NCBI GenBank assembly: GCA_022794255.1
Contig: JAAWEL010000049.1
Coordinates: forward strand, 1 to 64,000
DNA length: 64,000 nt
Reading direction: 5' to 3'
DNA from: Lachnospiraceae bacterium
Lineage (GTDB): Bacteria; Bacillota; Clostridia; Lachnospirales; Lachnospiraceae
The notes below the pieces were generated by a model. The model worked only from the letters and a program-made list of their open reading frames with translations. It had not been told where the DNA came from and made no database searches. Both the position numbers and the translations under genes were made by a program. This document shows, one piece after another, positions 33,659-43,577 of this stretch; the first letter of the stretch is position 1; each line of letters starts with the position of its first letter.

Positions 33659-34306
33659 TTATTTTCCCCGGTACATTGCCACTGGATTGTACTTTCTCTC
33701 ATGGCTGATGGTTGTTGGCTCCCCATGACCCGGATAAACCATAATATCCTCCGGCAAAGTCAAAAGCTTCTCCCGGATGGAGCAAATGATCTCCTCCATG
33801 CTTCCTGTAGGCAAATCCGTTCTTCCCAGGGAATCAGCAAACAAAGTATCCCCGCTGAACAAAATATGCTCTGATTCAATATAATAGCATACGGAACCGG
33901 CCGTATGACCAGGGGTCTCTAACACCTTCCACGCAAATCCAATCAGGGAAAGAATGTCCCCGTCCTTTATCAGCACATCCGCCTGAATGGATGTCTGATC
34001 TGTGCCCAAGGTTCCGGTCAGATTTAAAAACGGATCCTGCAAAAGCCGATCCTCTTCCTTCCCTGCATACACCTTGCAAGGAAAAGCCCGGCAGATATCC
34101 TTCACAGCCAGAATATGATCAAAATGCCCATGAGTCAAAAGAATCGCCACCGGAGTGACCTGAAGCTCCCGGCATTTATTTAAGATGTAAAGGGCATTGT
34201 CCGCCGGATCCACCACCACTGCCTCCTTTGTCCCCTCATGAAATACAAGATAACAATTGGTGCTGACTTCCCCCAGCACAAAGGTCCGTATCCGAAAATT
34301 GCTCAT
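33659..34306 (-). CDS. MBL-fold metallo-hydrolase (glyoxalase II-like)
   Basis: This 215-aa protein has the metallo-beta-lactamase signature THGHFDH and later ligands GHTAGSV, FSGDTLF and YPGHGEPT, which bind two metal ions. The short length, without the C-terminal helical domain of true glyoxalase II, fits the YcbL/YqgX-like group, which hydrolyses S-lactoylglutathione-type or other thioesters. It lies 73 bp downstream of relA and 49 bp upstream of hemZ, all on one strand. The substrate is not known. Confidence 0.9.
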   Translation of the reverse strand: MSNFRIRTFVLGEVSTNCYLVFHEGTKEAVVVDPADNALYILNKCRELQVTPVAILLTHGHFDHILAVKDICRAFPCKVYAGKEEDRLLQDPFLNLTGTLGTDQTSIQADVLIKDGDILSLIGFAWKVLETPGHTAGSVCYYIESEHILFSGDTLFADSLGRTDLPTGSMEEIICSIREKLLTLPEDIMVYPGHGEPTTISHERKYNPVAMYRGK

Positions 34307-34379
34307 GTTTTCCTCCCTTCCTTATTTTACGCAATTGCTTAAAGTGCAAGAGAAAAGCGCTGGCTGCGCTCTCCTGCCA

Positions 34380-36662
34380 TCACCCGGCAGTCCGCTCAAT
34401 ATCCAGCACTCCCTCAATCTGTCTTATCTTATCTGTCAAACGGTTCAGCTCATCCTTTCCATGAATATCAAAAGTCATGATTATGGTGGCTTTCCCCTGC
34501 TTGCTGGTACGCACATTTATAGAAGTAATATCTATCTGCCGCTCCGTAAACACCTTGGAAATATCCACAAATATACCGATTCGGTTGTTGGCATAAATCT
34601 GGATTTCCGTTGAATACCGTTCCTTGCTGTCTTTGCTGCCCTCCGGCTGCTGCCACTCTGCATCAATCAGCCTTATCCGCTCATCCTCCGGCAGATTGAT
34701 CACATTGATACAATCCGTCCGATGAATGGATACCCCCCGTCCCCGGGTGACAAAGCCCACGATCTCATCTCCCGGCACCGGACTGCAGCAGCGGGAAAAA
34801 CGTACCGCCACATCGTGGATTCCCTTCACCACAATCCCGCTCTTTGATTTTTTTGAGACCGGAACCTTACTGCTGATATCACTGATTCCATCCAAAATAT
34901 TCTTGTCCGTGACCTGGCTTTTGAGCTTCTTGTTACGCTCCTCCAGCATCTTATTGATGACCTGGCCTTCCTTTAAACCGCCATGTCCGATGGAAGCCAG
35001 CACCGAATCCCAATCCTTAAAGGCATACCGGGCCATGACCTTTTCCTGAAACTCTGGTTTGTTCAGTTCCGGAAAAACGATTCCTTTGCCTTTACAATAC
35101 CGTTCGACCATCTCCTTGCCCTTGATGATGTTGTCCTCTTTTAACTCTGTCTTAAACCACTGATTGATTTTATTTCTGGCCTGAGTGCTCTTGACTAAAG
35201 TCAGCCAGTCACGGCTGGGCCCTTTGGAGTTCTGGGAGGTAATAACCTCAATTTGGTCTCCGTTCTGAATCACATAGTCAATGTTGACCAGTTTCCCATT
35301 GACCCTGGCTCCCACCATCTTGTTACCCACCGCACTGTGTATGGCATAGGCAAAATCAATGGGCGTAGAGCCGCTGGGAAGATTTTTCACATCCCCGGAA
35401 GGAGTAAAGCAGTAGACGCTGTCAGAGAACAGGTCCAGATCTCCTTTCACCAGACTTAAAAACTCTCTGGAGTCATCTGTATCCCGCTGCCACTCTAAGA
35501 TCTGCCGCAACCAGCTCATCTTTGCTTCCTCATCTCCTGCAGCGATCTTGCCGCTGCCGCTCTCCTTGTACTTCCAGTGAGCGGCGATTCCATACTCTGC
35601 TGTCCGGTGCATCTCAAAGGTGCGGATCTGAATCTCAAAAGGCTGCCCGGTGCTTCCAATCAGGGTGGTATGAAGAGACTGATACATGTTGGGCTTTGGC
35701 ATGGCAATATAGTCCTTAAAACGGCCGGGAATCGGCTTATAAAGCTCATGGATTACCCCCAAAGCCGCATAACAGTCCTTTACGGTCTCCACAATAATCC
35801 GCACTGCAAACAGATCATATATCTGGTCCAGGGTCTTATCCTGGTTTACCATCTTCTTATATATACTGAAGAAATGCTTCACCCGACCATCCACGCTGGC
35901 CTGGATATCCGCCTCCTTCATATGGTTTCTTACATCCTCCACTATATCCTGGACAAATCCCTCCCTGGAATCCTTACGCAAATTCACCTTATCCACTAAG
36001 TCAAAGTAAACCTCTGGCTTTAAAAAACGCAAAGAAAGATCATCTAGCTCTGTCTTAATTCGGGAAATACCCAGCCGGTCTGCAATGGGAGCATAAATTT
36101 CCAAGGTCTCTCTGGCCTTCTCCTTCTGCTTGGCCGGCTTCCAAAATTCTCCGGTCCGCATATTGTGGAGACGATCTGCCAATTTGATAATGATCACACG
36201 GATATCCCGGGCCATGGCAAGAAACATCTTCCGCAGATTCTCTGCCTGAATCTCTACCTTGTCCTTGTCCCAGGAAAGCTGGGTCAGCTTCGTGACCCCG
36301 TCCACCAGAAATGCCACCTCAGAACCAAACTCCCGGGTGGTGTCCTCCAAAGTCATGGCCGTATCCTCCACCACATCGTGAAGCAGGCCTGCGCCAATGG
36401 TCTCCTTATCCATCTCTAGATCTGCCAGGATAATCGCCACGCATAAGGGATGAATAATATAGGGTTCCCCTGACTTGCGCTTCTGCTCCTTATGGGCATC
36501 CTGGGCAATCCGGTATGCTTTTTCTATCATGGAAATATCATCTGAGGGATGATATTTTCGGATGGTTTTAATAAGCTTCTGATATAGCTCCTCCGGACTG
36601 GTAAAATCCGCGGGATTCTCCAGCTCGATGTCCATTTTCTTATCTGTACGTTCATTCGCCAT
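34380..36662 (-). CDS. relA: RelA/SpoT (p)ppGpp synthetase/hydrolase
   Basis: A bifunctional stringent-response enzyme. The 760-aa protein has an HD hydrolase domain (LLHDVVEDT), a synthetase domain (DRLHNMRT further upstream, then YKPIPGRFKDYIAMPKPNMY), TGS (VYCFTPSGDVKNLP), a conserved-Cys region (SRCCSPVPGDEIVGF) and a C-terminal ACT domain. HD histidines are intact, so it should both make and degrade (p)ppGpp. The start at 36662 has AAGGTGG upstream; a 72-codon extension crosses the promoter and is rejected. It leads the relA-MBL-hemZ-capA group. Confidence 0.95.
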   Translation of the reverse strand: MANERTDKKMDIELENPADFTSPEELYQKLIKTIRKYHPSDDISMIEKAYRIAQDAHKEQKRKSGEPYIIHPLCVAIILADLEMDKETIGAGLLHDVVEDTAMTLEDTTREFGSEVAFLVDGVTKLTQLSWDKDKVEIQAENLRKMFLAMARDIRVIIIKLADRLHNMRTGEFWKPAKQKEKARETLEIYAPIADRLGISRIKTELDDLSLRFLKPEVYFDLVDKVNLRKDSREGFVQDIVEDVRNHMKEADIQASVDGRVKHFFSIYKKMVNQDKTLDQIYDLFAVRIIVETVKDCYAALGVIHELYKPIPGRFKDYIAMPKPNMYQSLHTTLIGSTGQPFEIQIRTFEMHRTAEYGIAAHWKYKESGSGKIAAGDEEAKMSWLRQILEWQRDTDDSREFLSLVKGDLDLFSDSVYCFTPSGDVKNLPSGSTPIDFAYAIHSAVGNKMVGARVNGKLVNIDYVIQNGDQIEVITSQNSKGPSRDWLTLVKSTQARNKINQWFKTELKEDNIIKGKEMVERYCKGKGIVFPELNKPEFQEKVMARYAFKDWDSVLASIGHGGLKEGQVINKMLEERNKKLKSQVTDKNILDGISDISSKVPVSKKSKSGIVVKGIHDVAVRFSRCCSPVPGDEIVGFVTRGRGVSIHRTDCINVINLPEDERIRLIDAEWQQPEGSKDSKERYSTEIQIYANNRIGIFVDISKVFTERQIDITSINVRTSKQGKATIIMTFDIHGKDELNRLTDKIRQIEGVLDIERTAG

Positions 36663-36698
36663 AAAAACAGCCACCTTTTCTGAGCATGTTATTTCTAC

Positions 36699-36727
36699 AT
36701 TATAATTAGATTTGTCGGAAAATGCAA
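36699..36727 (-). promoter_or_regulatory. Sigma-A promoter of relA
   Basis: Minus-strand -35 TTGCAT (36722-36727) and perfect -10 TATAAT (36699-36704) with a 17-bp spacer, about 37 bp before the start codon. Confidence 0.8.
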
Positions 36728-36819
36728 GGGGGATTCCGCCTGGCTCTGGAAAATGAAAAGCAAATCTTTCCAAAAATCGTAAAAAAACTCCCGGGAAGTC
36801 TTGTTTTCTTCCCTTTTCA

Positions 36820-36856
36820 TGCAAAAAACAGGGAAAACCGCCTATGGCGGCACCCT
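36820..36856 (-). terminator. Terminator of the cobalamin operon
   Basis: Minus-strand two-part stem CAGGG-tg-CCGCC-ata-GGCGG-tttt-CCCTG, followed by six U (36822-36856). It lies about 75 bp past the cbiC stop and upstream of the relA promoter. Confidence 0.85.
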
Positions 36857-36929
36857 GCCTATTTCTGTTTTTCTCCATATTTCACAGATTTCAAAGCTGT
36901 TAAACGATTCCTTTCAGGCGGCTGACCGC

Positions 36930-37562
36930 CTATCTCACCAGCTGATAGAGCAGCGCGTTACAGATGGCGGCGGCAATATTGCTTCCTCCCTTTCTTCCCC
37001 TGGCCACTATACAGGGAACTTCCATGGCACATAATCGTTCCTTGGATTCCACCACATTGACAAATCCTACCGGCACCCCGATGATAAGGGCCGGACAAAC
37101 CGCCTCCTCCTGTATCAATTCACAAAGACGTATCAATGCCGTAGGGGCGTTACCAACAGCAAAAATCACGGTTCCTTCTAAAGCAGCTGCCCGCTCCATA
37201 CTGACAATGGCACGGGTAATCCCTCTCTCTCTTGCCTCCCGGGCCACATCCTCCTCCCCCATAAAGCACCGCACAGAACAACCCAGCTTTTCCAGAGCTG
37301 CCTTATTGATTCCTGCCGCTGCCATGGCAGTGTCTGTGACAATGACTGCCCCTCTTCCCAGAGCCTTTTTTCCTCTATCCACTGCATCCGGCGAAAAATA
37401 CAAATTGGAGGCATAATCAAAGTCTGCGGAGGTGTGGATGCACCGCTTTACCACTGCCAGCTCCCCAGGCGTCCAATCGCCTGGAAGCATCTCCTGCTCT
37501 ATGATCTCCATACTCCGGCTCTCGATCTTTTCCGGGCTAATCCATGCTAACTGCTTTTCCAT
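36930..37562 (-). CDS. cbiC: Precorrin-8X / cobalt-precorrin-8 methylmutase
   Basis: CbiC moves the methyl group from C-11 to C-12, giving cobyrinate or its cobalt form. The 210-aa protein has the catalytic His region RCIHTSADFDY, and GNAPTALIRL, IGVPVGFVNVVESKE and ARGRKGGSNIAAA, all typical. GGGAGG precedes the ATG. It is the last gene of the B12 operon, 27 bp after cbiP. Confidence 0.95.
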   Translation of the reverse strand: MEKQLAWISPEKIESRSMEIIEQEMLPGDWTPGELAVVKRCIHTSADFDYASNLYFSPDAVDRGKKALGRGAVIVTDTAMAAAGINKAALEKLGCSVRCFMGEEDVAREARERGITRAIVSMERAAALEGTVIFAVGNAPTALIRLCELIQEEAVCPALIIGVPVGFVNVVESKERLCAMEVPCIVARGRKGGSNIAAAICNALLYQLVR

Positions 37563-37589
37563 CTTTTCCTCCCTGTATCCCCCTATGCT

Positions 37590-39209
37590 TCACTGTAAGA
37601 TCTGATAAATCTTTTTCATATCCAGAGAATCTCTCACTAAATCTGCCAGTTTATCATACTGTTTTTCCTTGTATTCTGCAATCGTTTCTTCTTTCTTATC
37701 ATTGCCGCATGGCCTGATACCAGAAAAATCTTCCCCTCTCTCCTCTGCCAGATTTTTAAGAAGGGCTTCAGTGAGCCTTTCATTGTCAAACAGGCCATGA
37801 AGATAGCTTCCAAACACCCGGCCTTCTTTCCCTTCCATCCCATCTAAACGGCCGTCTGAAAAAGTGATTGTAAAAACTTTTCCTGTTTCTTTCTCACAAC
37901 AATCCATCAAACCTGTTTCTCCCATATGAATCTCATATCCAGCTATCTTCTCCCCGGAATATCCGACAAACATCTGACTTGTCCCAGACACGACCCCCGT
38001 GGTCTGTGTCCGGGTTTTTTGAGCCGTAAAAATGGTTTTGGCTGGCAGCAGTCCCATCCCCCGCATACAGCTTCCCGGCTCTCCCTCTACTCCGTCCGGA
38101 TCACTCAGCCACTGCCCCAGCATCTGATAACCGCCGCATATACCGATGACCCGCACCTTTTTCTTACTGACCAGCCGGCAGATTTCTCCTTCCAGCCCGC
38201 TCTCCCGCAGCCATGCCAGATCTGCCATAGTATTCTTTGTGCCAGGAAGGATCACCAGATCCGGCTCCCCTAAGCGAGAGTTCTGGATCACATAACGCAA
38301 AGATACATTTGCTTTCCTCTCAAGCACATTAAAATCTGTAAAGTTTGAAATATGAGGCAGGCGAATTACAGCAATATCCAACCTTTCTGATTGGTCCGGC
38401 TGGTATTCCATCCCCTGATGGTCTCTTTCCTGTTCCTTCCCACAAGACTGATTCCACTGCCTGACCGGTTCTTCCAGCTGGTTCAGCCGTTCTGCCAGAC
38501 TGTCCTCATCGTCCAGGTCAATTGCTTCCATAGGAATCACTCCCACAACTGGAATTCCCAGCCGCTCTTCAATCATCCTCAGCCCGGGTTCCAAAAGCTT
38601 TTTGTCTCCTCTGAATTTGTTGATCACCAGACCTTTAATCCGTTTGCGCTCTTCCGGCTCCAAAAGCATTACCGTTCCATAAAGGGACGCAAACACCCCT
38701 CCTCGGTCAATATCTCCTACCAGCAGTACTGGTGCATCCACAAGCTTTGCCATGCCCATATTCACAATATCCTGTTCCCGCAGATTGATCTCTGCCGGAC
38801 TTCCGGCTCCCTCCAGAACAATCACCTCATACTGTTCTTCCAATCTGGAAAAGGCCTGCCGGATCACCGGAATAAACCGGGATTTTTTCCGGTAGTAGTC
38901 CATCGCTTTCCAGTTTCCTTCCACCTCTCCCCAAACAATGACCTGGCTTCCCATATGGCTGGTAGGTTTCAAAAGAATGGGATTCATTTCCACAGCCGGC
39001 TGGATCCCGGCTGCCTCCGCCTGCATGGCCTGAGCCCGGCCAATCTCAAGACCATCCTCGGTGATATAAGAATTAAGTGCCATATTTTGCGATTTAAAAG
39101 GAGCCGTCCGGTATCCGTCCTGCTTAAAAATCCGGCACAAAGCCGCCACCAAAAAACTTTTGCCGGAACTGGACATGGTTCCCTGAATCATGATTTTTTT
39201 TGCTGCCAT
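37590..39209 (-). CDS. cbiP: Cobyric acid synthase
   Basis: This enzyme amidates four side chains of adenosylcobyrinic a,c-diamide using glutamine and ATP. The 539-aa protein has an N-terminal dethiobiotin-synthetase-like ATPase domain (IQGTMSSSGKS, GAGSPAEINL) and a C-terminal class I glutamine amidotransferase domain with nucleophile Cys in GICGGYQMLG and a catalytic His in SYLHGLFDN. The start at 39209 has AAAGGAG upstream; the longer frame is rejected. cbiA, which makes its substrate, is not in the window. Confidence 0.95.
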   Translation of the reverse strand: MAAKKIMIQGTMSSSGKSFLVAALCRIFKQDGYRTAPFKSQNMALNSYITEDGLEIGRAQAMQAEAAGIQPAVEMNPILLKPTSHMGSQVIVWGEVEGNWKAMDYYRKKSRFIPVIRQAFSRLEEQYEVIVLEGAGSPAEINLREQDIVNMGMAKLVDAPVLLVGDIDRGGVFASLYGTVMLLEPEERKRIKGLVINKFRGDKKLLEPGLRMIEERLGIPVVGVIPMEAIDLDDEDSLAERLNQLEEPVRQWNQSCGKEQERDHQGMEYQPDQSERLDIAVIRLPHISNFTDFNVLERKANVSLRYVIQNSRLGEPDLVILPGTKNTMADLAWLRESGLEGEICRLVSKKKVRVIGICGGYQMLGQWLSDPDGVEGEPGSCMRGMGLLPAKTIFTAQKTRTQTTGVVSGTSQMFVGYSGEKIAGYEIHMGETGLMDCCEKETGKVFTITFSDGRLDGMEGKEGRVFGSYLHGLFDNERLTEALLKNLAEERGEDFSGIRPCGNDKKEETIAEYKEKQYDKLADLVRDSLDMKKIYQILQ

Positions 39210-39305
39210 ACATCCGTCTCCTTTTTCCTCAGCCATCCTTGCTCTAAAAAACTCCTGCTTCAAAAACACGCTTGCTCCCAAAAAGCTTCTCTTTCCGGTA
39301 CAGTC

Positions 39306-40076
39306 TTACCCCTTTGGCGCTTCTCCCACAGCCTTTCGGTACTCATGGCTAAATTCTTCGTCATACAATCTGGACAGAGAAAAATTATCTCCCAAAAATT
39401 CCCCCACAACCACCAGAGCCGTTTTCCGGATCCCTGCTGCCTCCACTTTTTGTGCCAGATCCGCCAAAATCCCTCTGACAATCTTCTCTTCCTTCCAGGA
39501 CGCTTTATAAACCACGGCTGCTGGTGTGTTTGCCCTGTATCCGCCTTTTTCCAGCCGGCGACAAAGCTCCCCAATCTGCCCCACACTGAGAAAAATCACC
39601 ATGGTAGCCCCATGACATGCCAGTCTTTCTATCTGTTCTTCTTCCGGCACCGGAGTCCTTCCTTCCATTCTGGTAAGGATCACCGTCTGGCTGACGCCTG
39701 GAAGGGTATACTCTTTCTTTAAAGATGCCGCCACCGCCAGAAAAGAACTGACTCCCGGAACCACTTCATATCCGATTCCCAGCTTTTCAAGCTCTGCCAT
39801 CTGTTCCCGAATCGCACCGTACAAGGAAGGATCCCCTGTATGAACCCGGGCGGTCATCTGTCCCCTCCGTTCTCCTTGCTCCATCACTTTAATCACCTGA
39901 GGCAAAGTCATAGATGCACTGTTGTACACCACAGCTTCCGGTTTTACCTCTGTAAGAACCTGGGGATTAACCAGGGAACCAGCATAGATAATAATATCTG
40001 CCTCTTTAATCAGCCGTTTTCCCTTTACTGTGATCAGTTCCGGATCCCCTGGCCCTGCCCCTATAAAATATACCAT
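39306..40076 (-). CDS. cbiF: Precorrin-4 / cobalt-precorrin-4 C(11)-methyltransferase
   Basis: A SAM-dependent methyltransferase of the tetrapyrrole class III family. The 256-aa protein starts MVYFIGAGPGDPELITVKG, with VHTGDPSLYGAIREQ, EVVPGVSSFLAVAA and VIFLSVG, matching CbiF/CobM. The start at 40076 has AAAGGAAA upstream; earlier in-frame codons run back into cobT and are rejected. Fifth gene of the B12 operon. Confidence 0.95.
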   Translation of the reverse strand: MVYFIGAGPGDPELITVKGKRLIKEADIIIYAGSLVNPQVLTEVKPEAVVYNSASMTLPQVIKVMEQGERRGQMTARVHTGDPSLYGAIREQMAELEKLGIGYEVVPGVSSFLAVAASLKKEYTLPGVSQTVILTRMEGRTPVPEEEQIERLACHGATMVIFLSVGQIGELCRRLEKGGYRANTPAAVVYKASWKEEKIVRGILADLAQKVEAAGIRKTALVVVGEFLGDNFSLSRLYDEEFSHEYRKAVGEAPKG

Positions 40077-40152
40077 CCCTGTTTCCTTTCTCATTCTGCT
40101 AAAAAACCTGTGAATTCTCACAAATCCATAGCTTCCAAAATCAAATACCCTG

Positions 40153-41229
40153 TCACGAAAACTTTGTATAAGCCTTAATATGAATATCCTCAAAGGTGCT
40201 ATTTTGCCGGTAAACCGCCTCCGCCATCTCCAAAAGAGGGAACAAAAGCACCGCCCCGGTGCCTTCCCCCAGAGCCAGCCGTCCATGCACCAAAGGTTCC
40301 AGCCCCAGTTTTTCAAGCCCCCACCCACAAGCAGGCTCCCGCCCCACATGAGCTGCCAGCAAATAATCCGTCACTAACGGACATAACGCCTGAGCCAGCA
40401 AAGCTGCGGAAACAGAAATCATCCCGTCCAACACCACGGGTATATGATAAATCGCCCCACCCAGCATCAACCCGCACATTCCTGCAATATCAAAGCCTCC
40501 TAAACACGCCAGAACAAGAAGCGGATCCTTTGGATCCGGATCATGAAGCCGGATGGCTTCTTCAATCACATGAATCTTTCTTTTCAGTCCTTCTTCTGAA
40601 AGGCCCGCCCCCTTTCCAGTCACTTGTTCCGGTTTTAGTCCCAGCATCACACTGGCAATGGCGCTTCCAGTGGTGGTATTTCCGATTCCCATCTCTCCCA
40701 CTGCCAAAATATCATACCCTGCATCCTTTAGTCCTGCAGCAATCCGGATTCCTTCATGAATTGCTGTCAGCGCCTGCTTTACGGTCATGGCTGGCTCTCT
40801 GTATAGGTTGGCTGTGCCCGGTGCCACCTTACAGACACGCACGCCTGGCTCCGTCACATCCCCGGACACCCCAATATCCACCGGAAGCACATCTGCCCCT
40901 GCCACCGATGCCATCCGGTTGACACTGGCACTTCCTCTGGCAAAATTCTCAGTCACCACTGCTGTCACACTGCTGTCTGTCTGAGTGACTCCTTCCACCA
41001 CCACTCCGTTGTCCGCACAGAATACCACAACCCCTTTTCGCTCTAAAGAGATATTCTCTTTCCGGACGATCCCGGCAATCTTTGTGATCATCTCCTCCAA
41101 AAGTCCCAGACCTGCGATAGGCTTTGCAATCCCGTCCCATCGTCTACGACTTGCCTCCATGACCTTTGTATCTCCTGGGCGGACATTTTTACAAAGACAC
41201 TCCAATTGCTGCCGGTAGTATTGCTCCAT
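40153..41229 (-). CDS. cobT: Nicotinate-nucleotide-dimethylbenzimidazole phosphoribosyltransferase
   Basis: CobT activates the lower-ligand base (for example 5,6-dimethylbenzimidazole) to its alpha-ribotide for nucleotide-loop assembly. The 358-aa protein contains VVFCADNGVVVEGVTQ, GEMGIGNTTT and the catalytic-Glu region RLALGEGTGAVLLFPLLE. The start at 41229 has GGAGGAA upstream. A loop-assembly gene sits here among corrin-ring genes; cobU, cobS and cobC are not in the window. Confidence 0.96.
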   Translation of the reverse strand: MEQYYRQQLECLCKNVRPGDTKVMEASRRRWDGIAKPIAGLGLLEEMITKIAGIVRKENISLERKGVVVFCADNGVVVEGVTQTDSSVTAVVTENFARGSASVNRMASVAGADVLPVDIGVSGDVTEPGVRVCKVAPGTANLYREPAMTVKQALTAIHEGIRIAAGLKDAGYDILAVGEMGIGNTTTGSAIASVMLGLKPEQVTGKGAGLSEEGLKRKIHVIEEAIRLHDPDPKDPLLVLACLGGFDIAGMCGLMLGGAIYHIPVVLDGMISVSAALLAQALCPLVTDYLLAAHVGREPACGWGLEKLGLEPLVHGRLALGEGTGAVLLFPLLEMAEAVYRQNSTFEDIHIKAYTKFS

Positions 41230-41353
41230 ATTTTCCTCCATTCCGGCACATCTCACAGCACATCCAGCACTGTCTTATCACATGCCTCGTTGTATCTCCC
41301 CGTTTACCCTCTGCATTATATCCCGCCTTATAAAAACCATGGCCTTGTCTGCT

Positions 41354-42088
41354 TTACTTCTCTACCGAATATCCCCGGGGCGTCACCATCTGTCCATGAA
41401 GCTTACGTGTCTGAGAATTTCCCACAAACACGGTGGTAAACATATCTACCTGCCTTTCCTTAAGCTCTCCCAAGGTAAGAATCTCCCATCCTTCCCCTTC
41501 TCTGCCGATCTGATATGCCAGTCCGCAGACCCGCTCTGTCTCCATCACTTCCAGCAAAATCTTACAGGCCCGCTTCAGGTAATCTGCCCTCTTTTTGCTG
41601 GACGGATTGTAAATACAGAGTGCCAGATCCGCCAAAGCCCCATAACGCAGCCTTTTCTCAATCTTCTCCCAGGGCGTGAGAAGATCACTCAGGCTGATCA
41701 CAGCAAAATCATGAACCAGAGGCGCTCCCAAAAGAGCTCCTCCGGCCAGGGCCGCTGTCACTCCCGGCACTACCTTTACCGAAACCTCCGGATACGCTTC
41801 TCCCAGCTCAAGCATCAGTCCGGCCATTCCGTACACTCCGGCATCCCCGCTGCACACCATAGCGACTCTTCTGCCCTTTTTTGCCTCCTCAAAAGCTATC
41901 CGGCAGCGCTCCACCTCCCGGCGCATTGGTGTGGTCCGATATTCCTTGTCCGGCAGCAGCTCCTTAATCAGCTCTGTATAGACCGTGTATCCCACAATCA
42001 CCTCACTTTCCTCAAGAGCCTTCCAAGCCTGCTGCGTCATCTGTTCCCGGCTGCCCGGCCCCATTCCCACCACATCGATCTGGTTCAT
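41354..42088 (-). CDS. cbiH: Precorrin-3B / cobalt-factor III C(17)-methyltransferase
   Basis: A SAM-dependent methyltransferase that also drives ring contraction in the anaerobic pathway. The 244-aa protein has GMGPGSREQMT, CSGDAGVYGMAGLMLEL, VVPGVTAALAGGALLGAPL and IYNPSSKKR, typical of CbiH/CobJ. Its start overlaps the cbiL stop by 1 bp, so translation is coupled. In the pathway it acts after CbiL. Confidence 0.95.
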   Translation of the reverse strand: MNQIDVVGMGPGSREQMTQQAWKALEESEVIVGYTVYTELIKELLPDKEYRTTPMRREVERCRIAFEEAKKGRRVAMVCSGDAGVYGMAGLMLELGEAYPEVSVKVVPGVTAALAGGALLGAPLVHDFAVISLSDLLTPWEKIEKRLRYGALADLALCIYNPSSKKRADYLKRACKILLEVMETERVCGLAYQIGREGEGWEILTLGELKERQVDMFTTVFVGNSQTRKLHGQMVTPRGYSVEK

Positions 42089-42783
42089 CAGTCGTCCTCC
42101 TGCTTCTCCTTTACAATCACCAGAGAATAATACCCTGCATTTTCATTGATTTCCCCCACAGTCCTTAACAGCCTTTCCCCTGGCATACCACAGTTTTCCA
42201 CCATGTACACCTGCTGACCGGCTTTCTCAAGCCATTTTCGGACCTGTCCCATATTTTTCCCCATTTTCATAATCACCTTTGTTCCCGGCAGCTTCAGACC
42301 TTCCTCAATCTGCTCTGGCTGGGACAATATGTGAAACTGATCCGAATTTTCTGCCAGCCCCGTTCCCAAGCAGGCCGCTGCCGCGCAGAAAGAAGGCACC
42401 CCGTTAATAAGCTGTGTCTCATATCCCATGGCAGCCACCAACCGGTGAATATACAAATAGGAGGCATAAATTGTCACGTCTCCCAGGTTTAAAAAGCCCA
42501 CCTTCTTTCCCTGATCCAAAAATTCAGCCAATTGCCTGGCCGCCTTTTCGTGATATTCCCTCTGGATATTCCGGTCCCGGGTCATAGGCATCATGACTCC
42601 CACACACGACTTTTCTAAAATTTCCGGCACTGCCTGGACTGCTATGGTGTAGGCTGTACTGTCATGATAATCTTTTCCGGGGACCACAATCACATCACAA
42701 TCCTTGATCTGCCGGACTGCCTTCAAAGTCAGAAGCTCCGGATCCCCGGGCCCCACACCGATTCCGTACAAAACACCTTTCAT
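42088..42783 (-). CDS. cbiL: Precorrin-2 / cobalt-factor II C(20)-methyltransferase
   Basis: A SAM-dependent methyltransferase that commits sirohydrochlorin-cobalt to B12. The 231-aa protein starts MKGVLYGIGVGPGDPELLTL, with NLGDVTIYASYLYIH, LINGVPSFCAAAA and VIMKMGKN, matching CbiL/CobI. It overlaps cbiK by 4 bp (ATGA). Confidence 0.95.
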   Translation of the reverse strand: MKGVLYGIGVGPGDPELLTLKAVRQIKDCDVIVVPGKDYHDSTAYTIAVQAVPEILEKSCVGVMMPMTRDRNIQREYHEKAARQLAEFLDQGKKVGFLNLGDVTIYASYLYIHRLVAAMGYETQLINGVPSFCAAAACLGTGLAENSDQFHILSQPEQIEEGLKLPGTKVIMKMGKNMGQVRKWLEKAGQQVYMVENCGMPGERLLRTVGEINENAGYYSLVIVKEKQEDD

Positions 42784-43577
42784 AGCTGCCTCTCTGCCTC
42801 CTTTGCATGACGCACATACATCTGGCGGATTCCCGGATACTCACCAATTCCCTTCATCAGGCACTCCACCTCATATCCTTTTCTCAAAAACCGGGATTTC
42901 CACGAATTTTCATTCTCTCCTGCCATATCCTTGCAGACATGTTCCCCTGCCACCACCAGAAACGGAGTCAAAACCACCCGGCGGGATCTTCTCTTTTCCA
43001 CCAGAGCCACCATATTTTCCAGAGTAGGAGATGCCTCCACCGTTCCCACCAGAAAATCCCCATATCCCTCCCGAATAAAAACCTGCTGCAGCCGGCTGTA
43101 GGAGCTGTTGGCTGCGTGCTCCGTGCCATGCCCCATCAAAATCAGATCTGTGTCCGAACGGCGAAACTGCTCTAACTCCTGCCCCAGAATCTTAACAGCC
43201 TCCTCATAATCCGCCTCTGAGGTAAGCAAAGGCTCCCCGCACACCAGCTGTTCAAAAAAAGGACGATATTTCTCAAGACTCCCCCTCATCCGTTCATACT
43301 CAAAGCCACGAATTACATGAGTGGTCTGAACCACCACGGTCCGGAAACCATCTCTTACAAGCCTCTCCAAAGCCTCCTCCACCCCATCCACATGGATATT
43401 ATCCCTCTCTCTCAAAATTCTTACAATTGTAGGACTGGTATATGCTCTGCGAAACGCATAATCTCCAAACGCTCTTTTCAGTTCCTCCTCAATCACATCC
43501 AGCGTTCTCTTTCTCGTCCCCTGATAACTAGTGCCAAAACTAATGACAAGAATCCCTTTTTTTTCCTGATTTTTCAT
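42780..43577 (-). CDS. cbiK: Sirohydrochlorin cobaltochelatase
   Basis: CbiK inserts cobalt into sirohydrochlorin, the entry step of anaerobic B12 synthesis. The 265-aa protein starts with KGILVISFGTSYQGTR and has the metal-site His residues in LMGHGTEHAANSSY and VVAGEHVCKDMAGE. The length and motifs fit the CbiK/HemH-like chelatase class and not the short CbiX form. No signal peptide, so it is cytoplasmic. Its start overlaps the upstream amidotransferase-like gene by 4 bp. Confidence 0.94.
   Translation of the reverse strand: MKNQEKKGILVISFGTSYQGTRKRTLDVIEEELKRAFGDYAFRRAYTSPTIVRILRERDNIHVDGVEEALERLVRDGFRTVVVQTTHVIRGFEYERMRGSLEKYRPFFEQLVCGEPLLTSEADYEEAVKILGQELEQFRRSDTDLILMGHGTEHAANSSYSRLQQVFIREGYGDFLVGTVEASPTLENMVALVEKRRSRRVVLTPFLVVAGEHVCKDMAGENENSWKSRFLRKGYEVECLMKGIGEYPGIRQMYVRHAKEAERQL

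Noticed and set aside
36663-36878. 72-codon N-terminal extension of relA
   Set aside because: It crosses the relA promoter and the cobalamin operon terminator, and its sequence is unlike RelA.
40077-40349. 91-codon upstream extension of cbiF
   Set aside because: It overlaps the end of cobT in another frame; the binding site and family start are at 40076.
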